Positions 1 through 7,631 of a stretch of 8,825 bases of DNA are shown here, one piece after another. Source of the stretch: a bacterium (lineage in GTDB: Bacteria > Krumholzibacteriota > Krumholzibacteriia > LZORAL124-64-63); contig JABIBH010000174.1 in assembly GCA_018652925.1 (NCBI GenBank), positions 1 to 8,825 of the forward strand, written 5' to 3'. Each line of letters begins with the position of its first letter. The first letter of the stretch is position 1. Made by a program: the position numbers and the translations under genes. The notes under the pieces were generated by a model. The model had not been told where the DNA came from. It saw only the letters and a list, made by a program, of their open reading frames with translations, and did not search any database.

Positions 1-350
1 CCAACCGATTCATGGTTGAGTTTCATAAGAAATTTGCTATACCGGTTGCATGTCTGGTCTTTGTTTTGCTTGGTTTGCCAATGGCTATCTCAACTGCACG
101 TAGCGGAAAAGGTGTCTCATTGAGTCTGGCTATCGGGTTATTTCTTGTTTATTATCTTTTCCTTGTCGGTGGCGAAAAAATGGCTGATCGCGGTATGATG
201 CATCCAGCTTTGGCAATGTGGCTTGCAAACATCGTTCTCACTCTTGTAGCAATACCTGCTCTTATGATAACTTTAAAGGAAACTCCACTTTTTCATCGGA
301 AACAAAGCTCATCTCCTGAAATATCCAAAGAGAGTACATCGATTTCATGA
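1..350 (+). CDS. lptF: LptF, C-terminal part (LPS export ABC transporter permease), 5' end outside window
   Basis: LptF is one of the two inner-membrane permease subunits of the LptB2FG complex, which extracts lipopolysaccharide from the inner membrane and pushes it onto the LptA bridge. The reading frame is already open at base 3, before the first ATG at 12, so this is a truncated gene rather than a small ORF. The visible 115 residues begin NRFMVEFHKKFAIPVACLVF, the family's conserved entry into the fourth membrane segment, followed by LLGLPMAIS. Three hydrophobic segments (about residues 12-29, 36-56 and 68-89) match the C-terminal half of a YjgP/YjgQ permease. A polar, serine-rich tail follows. 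The stop overlaps the next gene's start as ATGA (347-350). The pairing and order with the next gene favour LptF over LptG. Confidence 0.88.
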   Translation, partial: NRFMVEFHKKFAIPVACLVFVLLGLPMAISTARSGKGVSLSLAIGLFLVYYLFLVGGEKMADRGMMHPALAMWLANIVLTLVAIPALMITLKETPLFHRKQSSSPEISKESTSIS

Positions 351-1417
351 TTATCCAAAAATCAATTATGAAAAACTTCGTTCGCATATTCTTTGCAACT
401 CTCGTTGGTGCTGTAGCGCTATTTACGCTTGTTGATTTAATGGATCATATCGGAAGTTTCATAGATAACGATGCCTCCATATCGCTTATTGGGCGATACT
501 ATATGTATAGAGCACTTTGGACTGCAGATATTTCAATGCCAATTGCAATGCTCATGGCCACACTTTTTACTGTTGGCAACATGTCTCGTTATAATGAAAC
601 TACAGCACTATTTGCCTCTGGCAGGTCACTTTTACAGATAACCCGCCCTCTTTTATTTGCTGCACTTTTTATGACTTTTTTCTCATTCTTATGGGGTGAG
701 TATGTTGTTTCATATGCCAACAGCAACTCAAACCACATTTGGGAAGTCGAACTCCAGGGACATCAAGACCGTGCCAGGCCCACCTCGGACATAGCCTCCC
801 ACGGGACTGATGGCTATTTATATTATGCTCGAACATTTGTACCCACTCGAGATTTTATCAGTGGATTCAGAGCTCTAATAGTTGAGCAATCAATTGTAAA
901 AGAGCGGTACGATGCAAATGAAGCTGAATGGGTTGATGGTCAATGGCAATTGCGCAAAGGGACGCATCGTATCTTTTCGCCAGATGGTGAAATAATAGCC
1001 CCCTTCGAAGAATTAAGATCAGGCCTCAATGGCATCACTCCTGAAGGATTGCGTCGAGAACGGGTAAGAGCCGAAGACATGAACAGCAGACAACTTCTGA
1101 GAATGAGCAGGCTTGTACGAGCAGCTGGCGGTGACGCAGTTGAATATGAAGTAGACCTTCAATTTAAATTCTCATTCCCTGTTGTACATCTGGTAATTGT
1201 TTTTTTGGGGATTCTGCTTGCTTCTGGAAATCGTAAAACAACGGTGGCGGCAGGTTTCGCTTGGACAATCATGGTCAGCTTCGCATATTATATAGCAATG
1301 CACTTCGGGAGAGCTCTGGGCCACAATGGTGCGATGCCTCCTGTAGTGGCCGCTTGGTCAGGCAATATGCTTTATGGAATAATCGGAATAATATTTCATG
1401 CAAGATTGCGCCGTTGA
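347..1417 (+). CDS. lptG: LptG, LPS export ABC transporter permease
   Basis: This is the second permease subunit of the LptB2FG lipopolysaccharide extractor in the inner membrane. The 356 residues are a normal family length. Six hydrophobic segments are visible (about 10-33, 55-77, 101-120, 274-293, 298-320 and 330-350), with a soluble periplasmic domain between the third and fourth (about 125-270, expected to be the beta-jellyroll). The stretch at 66-100 (IAMLMATLFTVGNMSRYNET, then ASGRSLLQITRP) is the typical YjgP/YjgQ coupling region that contacts the LptB ATPase. The stretch DLQFKFSFPVVHLVIVFLG at 270-288 is the usual entry to the C-terminal membrane half. The ATG overlaps the lptF stop by 4 bases, implying translational coupling. 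An alternative start at Met8 is possible because no strong ribosome site precedes 347. LptF and LptG are paralogues, so the F/G assignment rests partly on gene order. Confidence 0.9.
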   Translation: MIIQKSIMKNFVRIFFATLVGAVALFTLVDLMDHIGSFIDNDASISLIGRYYMYRALWTADISMPIAMLMATLFTVGNMSRYNETTALFASGRSLLQITRPLLFAALFMTFFSFLWGEYVVSYANSNSNHIWEVELQGHQDRARPTSDIASHGTDGYLYYARTFVPTRDFISGFRALIVEQSIVKERYDANEAEWVDGQWQLRKGTHRIFSPDGEIIAPFEELRSGLNGITPEGLRRERVRAEDMNSRQLLRMSRLVRAAGGDAVEYEVDLQFKFSFPVVHLVIVFLGILLASGNRKTTVAAGFAWTIMVSFAYYIAMHFGRALGHNGAMPPVVAAWSGNMLYGIIGIIFHARLRR

Positions 1418-1524
1418 CAACTTGCTTGATTGGCTGCCACTCTTTATCTTGATGGTGCACGTAAACTGGCAACTATGACATCTGTCATAGTTAGGTATTT
1501 TCTGTTATCGATGGAGCATAGCTA
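1418..1524. other. Intergenic spacer between lptG and the lipoprotein gene
   Basis: This 107-base spacer has no coding potential. It holds the inverted repeat at 1471-1492 and a usable ribosome site, GGAG at 1513-1516, 8 bases before the lipoprotein ATG. I see no convincing sigma-70 promoter. A TTGACA at 1414-1419 has no well-spaced -10 partner. Whether the lipoprotein is read through from lptFG or has its own promoter cannot be settled from the sequence. Confidence 0.6.
1471..1492. promoter_or_regulatory. Perfect inverted repeat upstream of the lipoprotein gene (possible operator or weak hairpin)
   Basis: Two perfectly complementary 10-base arms, AACTATGACA (1471-1480) and TGTCATAGTT (1483-1492), are separated by only TC. 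They lie 32 bases before the lipoprotein start, in the only long spacer on the plus strand. The 2-base centre disfavours a fully paired hairpin and fits a binding site for a dimeric regulator. A shortened stem with a larger loop could still form in RNA. No clear T-tract follows, so it is not a convincing intrinsic terminator for lptG. A weak -10-like TATGAC lies inside the left arm. The repeat is seen directly; its role is inferred. Confidence 0.5.
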
Positions 1525-2664
1525 ATGCGTACGAATTTAATTTTTCTCCTGCTAATTGCTGGAATTATGATTTCAGGTTGTTCTACTGAAGAGAACCGTG
1601 TCCCTGCATTTAGTAGAATAGATACTTCAATTGATTGTGGTGCTGCACCTTTGACAGTTCAATTCAACGCGTATGCTACGGGTGGAAACTTGCTTGAATC
1701 ACCAACAGGTGGCAACACTTATCTGGACATTGACTGGAACTTTCAAGATGGCAGCTCCGGGCACGGCTCCGTTGTCAGCCATATCTTCACAGAGCCAGGA
1801 ACTTACATTGTTGAAATTACAGTTACAGATGCTGATGGCGATGGAGAAACCTGGTTCAGAGAAATTACAGTTTTATCTGATGTTATGACTGTCCACGCTT
1901 TTCCCTCAACATCTGTTACAGTTTCCTGGGTAGAGATGACTCAACCATCTCCTTCTTATCCGGAAATAATTAGTAGCGAAAATGGCACCTACCCAACTGG
2001 CAGTCTGGTCATAAACGAAATTATGGTTCACAATACTTCTGCATTTGCGGATCCAGACCACCCAAGTCTATTCCCATCATGGATTGAACTGTATAACGGT
2101 ACTGCCGCAGATATTAATATTGGCGACTGGTATCTGAGTAATGACATATCTTACCCGAGGCGATGGACATTCCCAACAAACACCATCATTCAGGCTAACG
2201 GGTTTTTAATGATTATGGCTGACAGCAGAATCAACCCTAACGGCATTGTATTACATGCCAACTTTGAGTTACTCCCCGATGAAGATTGGATTGAAGAAAA
2301 TCCAGAATGGGATGGAAGATCCGAAGTTGTTTTATCTAGTTCTGACAGGGAAATAATCGACGTCAGACGCTTCACTCCTACCGTTGACGATGTTTCATAC
2401 GGTCGCTATCCTGACGGCAGTACTAATGCTACTGTTCAATTCGGGCTAGATGTTGAAATGTGCGGAATTGGACCAGGCAGTGATTATAGCCGCTTCGAAG
2501 GCACTTGGGAAACACCGAGCAGAATCTATGACAATGTCCGGGCCCCATTGCATACTTTTGACTTTTATGATGCAGGAATAGACACTATTACTGTATCGGT
2601 ATATGACTACCAGACAACATATACAAGAACAGACACAGTTATCGTAGAAGTTCTAATTCCGTAG
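1525..2664 (+). CDS. Secreted lipoprotein with PKD and lamin-tail (LTD) domains
   Basis: This is a 379-residue predicted lipoprotein of unknown function. Residues 1-18 are a signal peptide ending in the lipobox ISGC, with the lipidated Cys at 19. The following Ser20 favours outer-membrane sorting by the enterobacterial rule. Residues about 27-118 form a PKD-type beta-sandwich: APLTVQFNA at 40-49, DIDWNFQDGS at 68-77, then HIFTEPGTYIVEITVTDADG at 86-105. Residues about 160-308 resemble a lamin-tail domain: LVINEIMVHN, SWIELYNGTAADINIGDWYL, WTFP, IIQANGFLMIMAD and SYGRYPDGS. The last 40 residues (TFDFYDAGIDTITVSVYDY onward) look like the second half of another PKD fold. LTD and PKD domains occur in bacterial surface and secreted proteins and usually mediate binding, not catalysis; no catalytic motif is visible. 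The gene follows lptG on the same strand after 107 bases and ends at a strong terminator. Confidence 0.8.
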   Translation: MRTNLIFLLLIAGIMISGCSTEENRVPAFSRIDTSIDCGAAPLTVQFNAYATGGNLLESPTGGNTYLDIDWNFQDGSSGHGSVVSHIFTEPGTYIVEITVTDADGDGETWFREITVLSDVMTVHAFPSTSVTVSWVEMTQPSPSYPEIISSENGTYPTGSLVINEIMVHNTSAFADPDHPSLFPSWIELYNGTAADINIGDWYLSNDISYPRRWTFPTNTIIQANGFLMIMADSRINPNGIVLHANFELLPDEDWIEENPEWDGRSEVVLSSSDREIIDVRRFTPTVDDVSYGRYPDGSTNATVQFGLDVEMCGIGPGSDYSRFEGTWETPSRIYDNVRAPLHTFDFYDAGIDTITVSVYDYQTTYTRTDTVIVEVLIP

Positions 2665-2677
2665 TTCATACTCTTAT

Positions 2678-2715
2678 AAAAAAAAAGGCTGAGCCAAATG
2701 GCTCAGCCTTTTTTT
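2678..2715. terminator. Bidirectional intrinsic terminator between convergent genes
   Basis: A 9-bp perfect GC-rich stem, GGCTGAGCC (2687-2695) and GGCTCAGCC (2700-2708), encloses the loop AAAT. It is flanked by nine A on the left (2678-2686) and seven T on the right (2709-2715). Read rightward it ends the lipoprotein transcript, 13 bases after that stop. Read leftward it ends the metK operon, whose stop codon lies at 2728-2730. The flanking tracts supply a U-run in both directions. Confidence 0.93.
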
Positions 2716-2727
2716 ATTATATGTTTT

Positions 2728-3882
2728 TTAAAGCATTGCCTGCAACTGATCAACCATATCTGTTTTTTCCCAAGTGAAGGTTTCTTCTTCTCTGCCAAAA
2801 TGCCCATAGGCGGCAGTTGCCCTGTAAATTGCTCTCTTCAAATCCAGTTTTGTTATGATACCTTTCGGAGTCAGGTCAAATAACTTTGCTACGATTTCCG
2901 CTATCTCCTTGTCAGGACGTTTTCCTGTACCAAAAGTATCGATCATCAAAGACACTGGCTCAGCAACACCAATTGCATACGCAACCTGAACCTGGCATCT
3001 ATCGGCAAGTTCGGCAGCGACAATGTTCTTAGCTACATAACGTGCAGCATATGTGGCTGATCTGTCTACCTTGGATGGATCTTTGCCTGAAAATGCGCCG
3101 CCACCATGAGGTGCGCTACCGCCATAAGTATCGACAATAATTTTTCGGCCAGTCAAACCACAATCACCTTGTGGACCGCCAGTCACAAATCTTCCAGTCG
3201 GGTTTATGTGGATTTTCAGATCGTCTGAGTCGATATCAAATTCAGCTATGACAGGTTTGATTACTGACTCAATAACAGCGTCTCTGATCTCAGGTTGCTC
3301 AACATTATCAGTGTGCATTGTAGACACAACCAATGTATCGAGTGCTTTTGGGCAACCGTCTTCATAGAGAATTGTAGCCTGTGTCTTGCCATCAGGACAG
3401 GCCCAGGGTAAGGTGCCATCTTTGCGAGCGTTTGCCAGGCGCTTTGCAAGGCGATGTGCAAGTGTTATGGGTAAAGGCATCAAAACATCAGTTTCGCGGC
3501 AGGCATAACCAAACATCAGCCCCTGATCGCCTGCTCCCTGTTCATGTCCCTCATCTTCTTTCAATCCTAATGAGATATCCGGACTTTGCTTATCAAGGGA
3601 AAGCAGCACGGCACAAGTTTCAGAGTCAAAACCGAATTCACTTGATGTATAACCTATGTCCTTGATTACACTGCGAACCAATTCTGGAATCTCTACATAG
3701 GTTTCTGTAGTAACTTCACCAGCAACAATTGCCATTCCAGTAGTTACCATGGTCTCACACGCGACCCTGCTTTCCGGGTCATCAGCCAGCATAGCATCCA
3801 GTATTGCATCCGATACCTGATCTGCTACTTTATCCGGATGCCCTTCTGTAACTGACTCGCTTGTAAATAAATATTTCTTCAT
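2728..3882 (-). CDS. metK: S-adenosylmethionine synthase (methionine adenosyltransferase)
   Basis: This cytoplasmic enzyme makes S-adenosylmethionine from methionine and ATP, releasing phosphate and pyrophosphate. The 384 residues equal the E. coli length, and the match is near collinear. Visible landmarks are [20 protein letters not shown] at 6-25 (His15 and Asp17 of the HPDK motif bind ATP phosphates and Mg), [12 protein letters not shown] at 116-127 (first family signature), [20 protein letters not shown] at 226-245, and [17 protein letters not shown] at 260-276 (second signature, the phosphate-binding loop). The C-terminus keeps AAYGHFGRE. No key residue is missing. The ATG overlaps the stop of the upstream nucleotidyltransferase as ATGA (3879-3882), with AAAAGGG at 3889-3895 as ribosome site, so translation is coupled. 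It is the last gene before the terminator. Being co-transcribed with PTS genes is not its usual textbook context. Confidence 0.98.
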   Translation of the reverse strand: MKKYLFTSESVTEGHPDKVADQVSDAILDAMLADDPESRVACETMVTTGMAIVAGEVTTETYVEIPELVRSVIKDIGYTSSEFGFDSETCAVLLSLDKQSPDISLGLKEDEGHEQGAGDQGLMFGYACRETDVLMPLPITLAHRLAKRLANARKDGTLPWACPDGKTQATILYEDGCPKALDTLVVSTMHTDNVEQPEIRDAVIESVIKPVIAEFDIDSDDLKIHINPTGRFVTGGPQGDCGLTGRKIIVDTYGGSAPHGGGAFSGKDPSKVDRSATYAARYVAKNIVAAELADRCQVQVAYAIGVAEPVSLMIDTFGTGKRPDKEIAEIVAKLFDLTPKGIITKLDLKRAIYRATAAYGHFGREEETFTWEKTDMVDQLQAML

Positions 3883-4853
3883 ATTTGACCCTTTTCATTT
3901 CCGTATTCCAGCTCACACCAGTCGCCAATGTTCACACTACCAGTGTAGTTATCAACAGATGCACTCTCGCCTACCAAGCTGTCGGATAATTTGCTATTAA
4001 CAACTTTTGCGTTGGGACCAATCACACAATTACTTAACTCACAATTCCTGATTACCGCTCCGGATGCTATGGAAACAAACGAACCAATCTTTGAATCAAC
4101 GATTTCTACACCACTGGCAATACTGCATTGAGGGTAATCACCGGAATCTATAGTCTCAAGCAACGCTCTATTAGTTTCAATCCAGGTTTCCTTCTTGCCA
4201 CAATCATACCAATCTTCAATTGGTGCGATTGAAAACTTCAGCCCCTGAGCAAGCATGTCCTGCAACCCGTCAGTAAGCTGAAACTCACCTTTATTGCGTT
4301 TATTGTTTTCAATAATATCGGTCATAGCATTCCATAATGCCGATGCGTCCCTTATCAAATATGCTCCCACAATTGCCAGATTACTTGGCGGAACTTCCGG
4401 TTTTTCGACAAACTCTGCAATAGAGTCACCATCCATCCTCACAACACCAAACCGCCTTGGGTCTTCCACTTCACGAACTGCAATACAGTTCTCTTCTGCA
4501 GCCAGCAGCGAAGTATAATCAGCTTTCAGAATTGTGTCCCCAAGTATGCAAAAGAACGGATCGGCACCAATTGCTTCCCGAGCTATCCACAGCGCATGAC
4601 CAAGACCAAGAATTTCAGTTTGCACCACAAATGTGACATCTACTTCAGGATATTCTTTATGAAACCATTCTCGAACTGAGTCACCACAAAAACCTACAAT
4701 TATCACAAAACCATCAATTCCGGCTTCCAATAAGTCATCAACTATATGACCAAGTATAGGTTTCCCCGCTACAGGTAATAGTGCTTTGGGTTTGTTCAAT
4801 GTATGAGGGCGCAATCTTGTGCCCATTCCAGCTGCTGGAATTAATGCTTTCAT
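3879..4853 (-). CDS. Sugar-1-phosphate nucleotidyltransferase with left-handed beta-helix C-terminus
   Basis: This enzyme is predicted to couple a nucleoside triphosphate to a hexose-1-phosphate, giving an NDP-sugar for glycan synthesis. In its 324 residues, the N-terminal 230 are an NTP_transferase fold: [20 protein letters not shown] at 7-26 (the GxGTRLRP loop binds NTP; Lys23 is in the signature), [11 protein letters not shown] at 78-88 (base recognition), LGDT at 104-107 with the metal-binding Asp106, EFVEKP at 147-152, GEFQLTDGL at 189-197 and [11 protein letters not shown] at 214-224. Residues about 248-305 show hexapeptide-like repeats ([20 protein letters not shown], then [11 protein letters not shown]), forming a few beta-helix coils without acetyltransferase motifs. 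It most resembles the long-form glucose-1-phosphate thymidylyltransferase/UTP-glucose-1-phosphate uridylyltransferase group; base and sugar specificity cannot be read from sequence. Its ribosome site GGAAGGA (4863-4869) lies in the last codons of the isomerase gene, 3 bases upstream. Confidence 0.88.
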   Translation of the reverse strand: MKALIPAAGMGTRLRPHTLNKPKALLPVAGKPILGHIVDDLLEAGIDGFVIIVGFCGDSVREWFHKEYPEVDVTFVVQTEILGLGHALWIAREAIGADPFFCILGDTILKADYTSLLAAEENCIAVREVEDPRRFGVVRMDGDSIAEFVEKPEVPPSNLAIVGAYLIRDASALWNAMTDIIENNKRNKGEFQLTDGLQDMLAQGLKFSIAPIEDWYDCGKKETWIETNRALLETIDSGDYPQCSIASGVEIVDSKIGSFVSIASGAVIRNCELSNCVIGPNAKVVNSKLSDSLVGESASVDNYTGSVNIGDWCELEYGNEKGQI

Positions 4854-4856
4854 CTA

Positions 4857-5876
4857 CTAAAGTCCTTCCGTGAGTCTTTCTTTGAGTGTATCGATTCTAG
4901 CTACAGGCATTGGGTCTTTGTCTGCAACCTGGGCAAGATGACATGAATAGTAATCACCAAATTGCACCATAGAGAAAATTCGGGCAAGTTTAGATTTACC
5001 TTTTGCTTGAAATTCTTTAATAAACTTGAACTGACTATTGAGCAAATCATTTGTTATTTCAACTCGTTTGGATACTTGTGGATGCTCGCCATTACCCCTC
5101 AAAACGATCAGGCAATAATCCCCGGCAGTATTATCCCACCCAACAATTTCATTATGATCAAGTTCGGGATAACAGCCATGACTTGCTGGATATTTGGAAT
5201 TCTCATTAACCTGAGCTTTAATTCTAGACCCAACGGCATGCCAATCGGGGCTACAAGTATGAATTATGAGATGCGTGTTCAAAGAATCGGCAGCCCATTC
5301 TGCTGTTATCGAATCAGAAGTTGAATGAGATTTTATTCCTGCGCGCAAAACTTCCACAGCTTCAGATAAATCAGCTGAGCAGTTTGGAATAACATCAAGT
5401 TTCGATGCTGAATTAAGCAGGGCTCCAAGACCAAAGCCAAGAGATGCTCTTGGTGGCATTCCTGGTGGTAACACAACAACCGGGATATTGTTTTCAAAAG
5501 CTAATTCAGTTAATTTCCCACCTGAAGAAATGACAAGTTTTGGGCTATTTCCAATTAGCGCTTCACTAAAACATGAAAGTGTTTCTTCTGTATTGCCCGA
5601 GTAGCTACTGAACACCAACAAATCTTTTTCATCGACCCATCCAGGAAGAGAATATTCTCTGTTTACTGCAATCTGAACACCAGCATCTTCAAAAACGGGG
5701 CGCAGCAAATCTCCCGCAATAGCAGATCCCCCCATTCCGCAGACAACTACAGAATCAGGGCTATCAATTAAAGGAACTAATTCAGACAAGCCCTCAAGGC
5801 GACTGCTTGATTCAAGATTGTCTGGCATTCCTGCAATCAGATTCATCATTGTTTCGATACCACTATTTGACGACAT
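4857..5876 (-). CDS. Bifunctional phosphoglucose/phosphomannose isomerase (SIS-domain family)
   Basis: This enzyme interconverts glucose-6-P, fructose-6-P and, in this family, mannose-6-P. The 339-residue protein has two SIS sugar-phosphate-binding domains. It follows the compact archaeal/bacterial PGI/PMI type, not the roughly 550-residue classical PGI. Motifs seen: CGMGGSAIAGDL at 46-57, SSYSGNTEETL at 90-100 (phosphate-binding loop), LPPGMPPRASLGFGLG at 136-151, RIKAQVNENSKYPA at 218-231, ELDHNEIVGW at 238-247 and a C-terminal LKERL. Glu225 and His241 correspond by motif position to the catalytic Glu and His described for the Pyrobaculum enzyme, and Lys332 to its C-terminal Lys. It lies 9 bases after the EI stop, with a GAGGGA ribosome site at 5881-5886, and 3 bases before the nucleotidyltransferase. 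This places it between PTS uptake and sugar activation. Dual specificity is inferred from family membership. Confidence 0.9.
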   Translation of the reverse strand: MSSNSGIETMMNLIAGMPDNLESSSRLEGLSELVPLIDSPDSVVVCGMGGSAIAGDLLRPVFEDAGVQIAVNREYSLPGWVDEKDLLVFSSYSGNTEETLSCFSEALIGNSPKLVISSGGKLTELAFENNIPVVVLPPGMPPRASLGFGLGALLNSASKLDVIPNCSADLSEAVEVLRAGIKSHSTSDSITAEWAADSLNTHLIIHTCSPDWHAVGSRIKAQVNENSKYPASHGCYPELDHNEIVGWDNTAGDYCLIVLRGNGEHPQVSKRVEITNDLLNSQFKFIKEFQAKGKSKLARIFSMVQFGDYYSCHLAQVADKDPMPVARIDTLKERLTEGL

Positions 5877-5885
5877 TTTATCCCT

Positions 5886-7631
5886 CTAGTTGTTCTTTCT
5901 GACACTTTTCTTGGCAATTAGATATTCATCGAGGTGAGCTTCCGCTTCAGCGGCAGTTGAAAATGACATCAAGTCAGACAACAACTGCTTTGCCTCTGAC
6001 ATTGTTGTCCAGCGAATGACCTGTTTAACTTTTGGTAGCTGAACTGCGTGTGTACTTATTTCATCGAAACCCAAGCCCAGCAGTACCTCAGCAAATCGTG
6101 TTTCAGAAGCCATCTCACCGCAAATACTTACTTTAATTCCAGCATTATGTGCAGCATCTATGGCCGATTTCATAAACCGCAACACCGCAGGGTGGAGTGG
6201 TTGATACAGATATGAAACTCTTCTGTTGAGTCGGTCCATTGACAAAGAATACTGAATCAGATCGTTCGTTCCTATACTGAAAAAATCGCACTCAGCAGCT
6301 AGTAAATCAGCAATCGCGACAGCAGATGGCGTTTCCACCATTATACCAATCTCCACATCGGGATCATGTTCTATGGACTCAGCAGCCAGTTCATTGCAGC
6401 ACTCTCTGCATATCTGCCTGGCTTTCCTTAGTTCATCAACACCGGTTATCATCGGAAACATTATTTTCGATGGTCCACCTGCGGCGGCTCTGAACATGGC
6501 CCGCAACTGAGACTTTAACAATGCCGGATTTGCAAGAAGAAAGCGAATGCCACGCCATCCTAAAAAGGGATTGAATTCTTTTCTCGCACCAAGATAGCGT
6601 TGGACCTTGTCTCCACCAACATCAAGAGTTCTGAATACAACTGGCCTGCCATCCATTTTTTTAACTATCTCGCTGTAGACTTCCATCTGTTCATCTTCAG
6701 AAGGGATGCTGCCATGTTGGAAATAAATATATTCTGTTCTCAGAAGCCCAATGCCCTCACTACCACACAACAAAGCTTTATCTACTTCAATCGGTAGCTC
6801 TATGTTATTGAACATTTTAATTCGATGACCATCTGGAGTTTCTGCCGGAACATCTTTCAGATGTGCCAGCTTTTCATTCAGCGCACTTTCCTTATGATAA
6901 AGTAATTTGAACTTCCTAATTATTTCTTTATCAGGGGTAACAATCAATTCTCCCAGATGTCCATCTATTGCAACAGAATCCCCATCGGAAAGGCCAGTCA
7001 GAGCCTCGCCTAGTCCAACTACAGCGGGAACACCCATACTTCGGGAAAGAATTGCAACGTGACTTGTGCGACTCCCCTCTTCAAGCAGAAAGCCAAGCAC
7101 ATTTGTGGTCCCAATTGCAGCTGTGTCAGAAGGAGTAAGTTCATTTGCACAAACTATACAATCCTCTGATGGGCCAACAACTTCGTTGTGATCCAAGCCC
7201 ATTAATATTCTGAGAACTCTTTCTTCTACATCTCTTAAGTCCAGGATTCGTTCTTTATAATAACTGTCCTGCAAGTCATGGAATCTGCTGACAACTTCTG
7301 CTATTGATTTAGTAAAGAGGTACTCTGCATTCTGAAGTTCTTCCTTAATCCTGCACAAAGTTGAATCCAGGATCAGTTCATCCTCAAGAATCAGTAATTG
7401 GCTTTCGATAATTGCAGCTTCATCCTTGCCAAGTTCTGCTTTCAACTTAGCAGCAAGATCGCGAATCTGCTGCGCTGCAACAGCGACAGCATCCTTAAAC
7501 CGTTTTTGCTCAGGTTCTATATTTTTCTTTAGTATGGGATTTGCAACAGGCTCCGGCCGCTTCTTTTCTATACAGAACAGTTTCCCAACTGCATAACCAG
7601 GTGAAGCTGCGATGCCTTTAATTACTGCCAT
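5886..7631 (-). CDS. ptsI: PTS enzyme I (phosphoenolpyruvate-protein phosphotransferase)
   Basis: EI is the soluble first enzyme of the phosphotransferase system. It autophosphorylates from PEP and passes the phosphate to HPr. Numbered from the ATG (581 residues): GIAASPGYAVGK near 6-17; the active-site loop GSRTSHVAILSRSMGVPAVV with His191; TPDGHRIKMFNN opening the PEP-binding barrel; GLLRTEYIY with Arg298; IMVETPSAV; IGTNDLIQYSLSMDRLNRRV with Asp457; and VSICGEMASE with Cys504. All run two positions ahead of E. coli His189, Arg296, Asp455 and Cys502, so the catalytic set is complete. I chose the ATG at 7629-7631 because EI proteins begin this close to GIAASPG and because GGTGA sits 8 bases upstream. 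An in-frame GTG at 7641-7643 would add four residues. The start lies inside the HPr gene, overlapping it by 14 bases, so the two are translationally coupled. Confidence 0.97.
   Translation of the reverse strand: MAVIKGIAASPGYAVGKLFCIEKKRPEPVANPILKKNIEPEQKRFKDAVAVAAQQIRDLAAKLKAELGKDEAAIIESQLLILEDELILDSTLCRIKEELQNAEYLFTKSIAEVVSRFHDLQDSYYKERILDLRDVEERVLRILMGLDHNEVVGPSEDCIVCANELTPSDTAAIGTTNVLGFLLEEGSRTSHVAILSRSMGVPAVVGLGEALTGLSDGDSVAIDGHLGELIVTPDKEIIRKFKLLYHKESALNEKLAHLKDVPAETPDGHRIKMFNNIELPIEVDKALLCGSEGIGLLRTEYIYFQHGSIPSEDEQMEVYSEIVKKMDGRPVVFRTLDVGGDKVQRYLGARKEFNPFLGWRGIRFLLANPALLKSQLRAMFRAAAGGPSKIMFPMITGVDELRKARQICRECCNELAAESIEHDPDVEIGIMVETPSAVAIADLLAAECDFFSIGTNDLIQYSLSMDRLNRRVSYLYQPLHPAVLRFMKSAIDAAHNAGIKVSICGEMASETRFAEVLLGLGFDEISTHAVQLPKVKQVIRWTTMSEAKQLLSDLMSFSTAAEAEAHLDEYLIAKKSVRKNN

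Noticed and set aside
1414..1419. TTGACA as a -35 box for the lipoprotein gene
   Set aside because: It overlaps the lptG stop codon, and no good -10 lies 16-18 bases downstream; the nearest AT-rich candidates are too far.
1261..1472. Short open frames on both strands across the end of lptG
   Set aside because: They are out of frame or antisense to the conserved LptG C-terminus and their translations look random.
1471..1492. The inverted repeat as an intrinsic terminator for lptFG
   Set aside because: The stem is AT-rich, the fully paired loop would be only 2 bases, and no T-run follows.
3381..3665. Plus-strand open frame of 94 codons opposite metK
   Set aside because: It is antisense to a strongly conserved enzyme and is His/Arg/Gln-rich as expected of a shadow frame. 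No independent support.
4962..5324. Plus-strand open frame of 120 codons opposite the PGI/PMI gene
   Set aside because: It lies wholly antisense to a well-recognised conserved gene. Its protein shows no family pattern and no ribosome site stands out.
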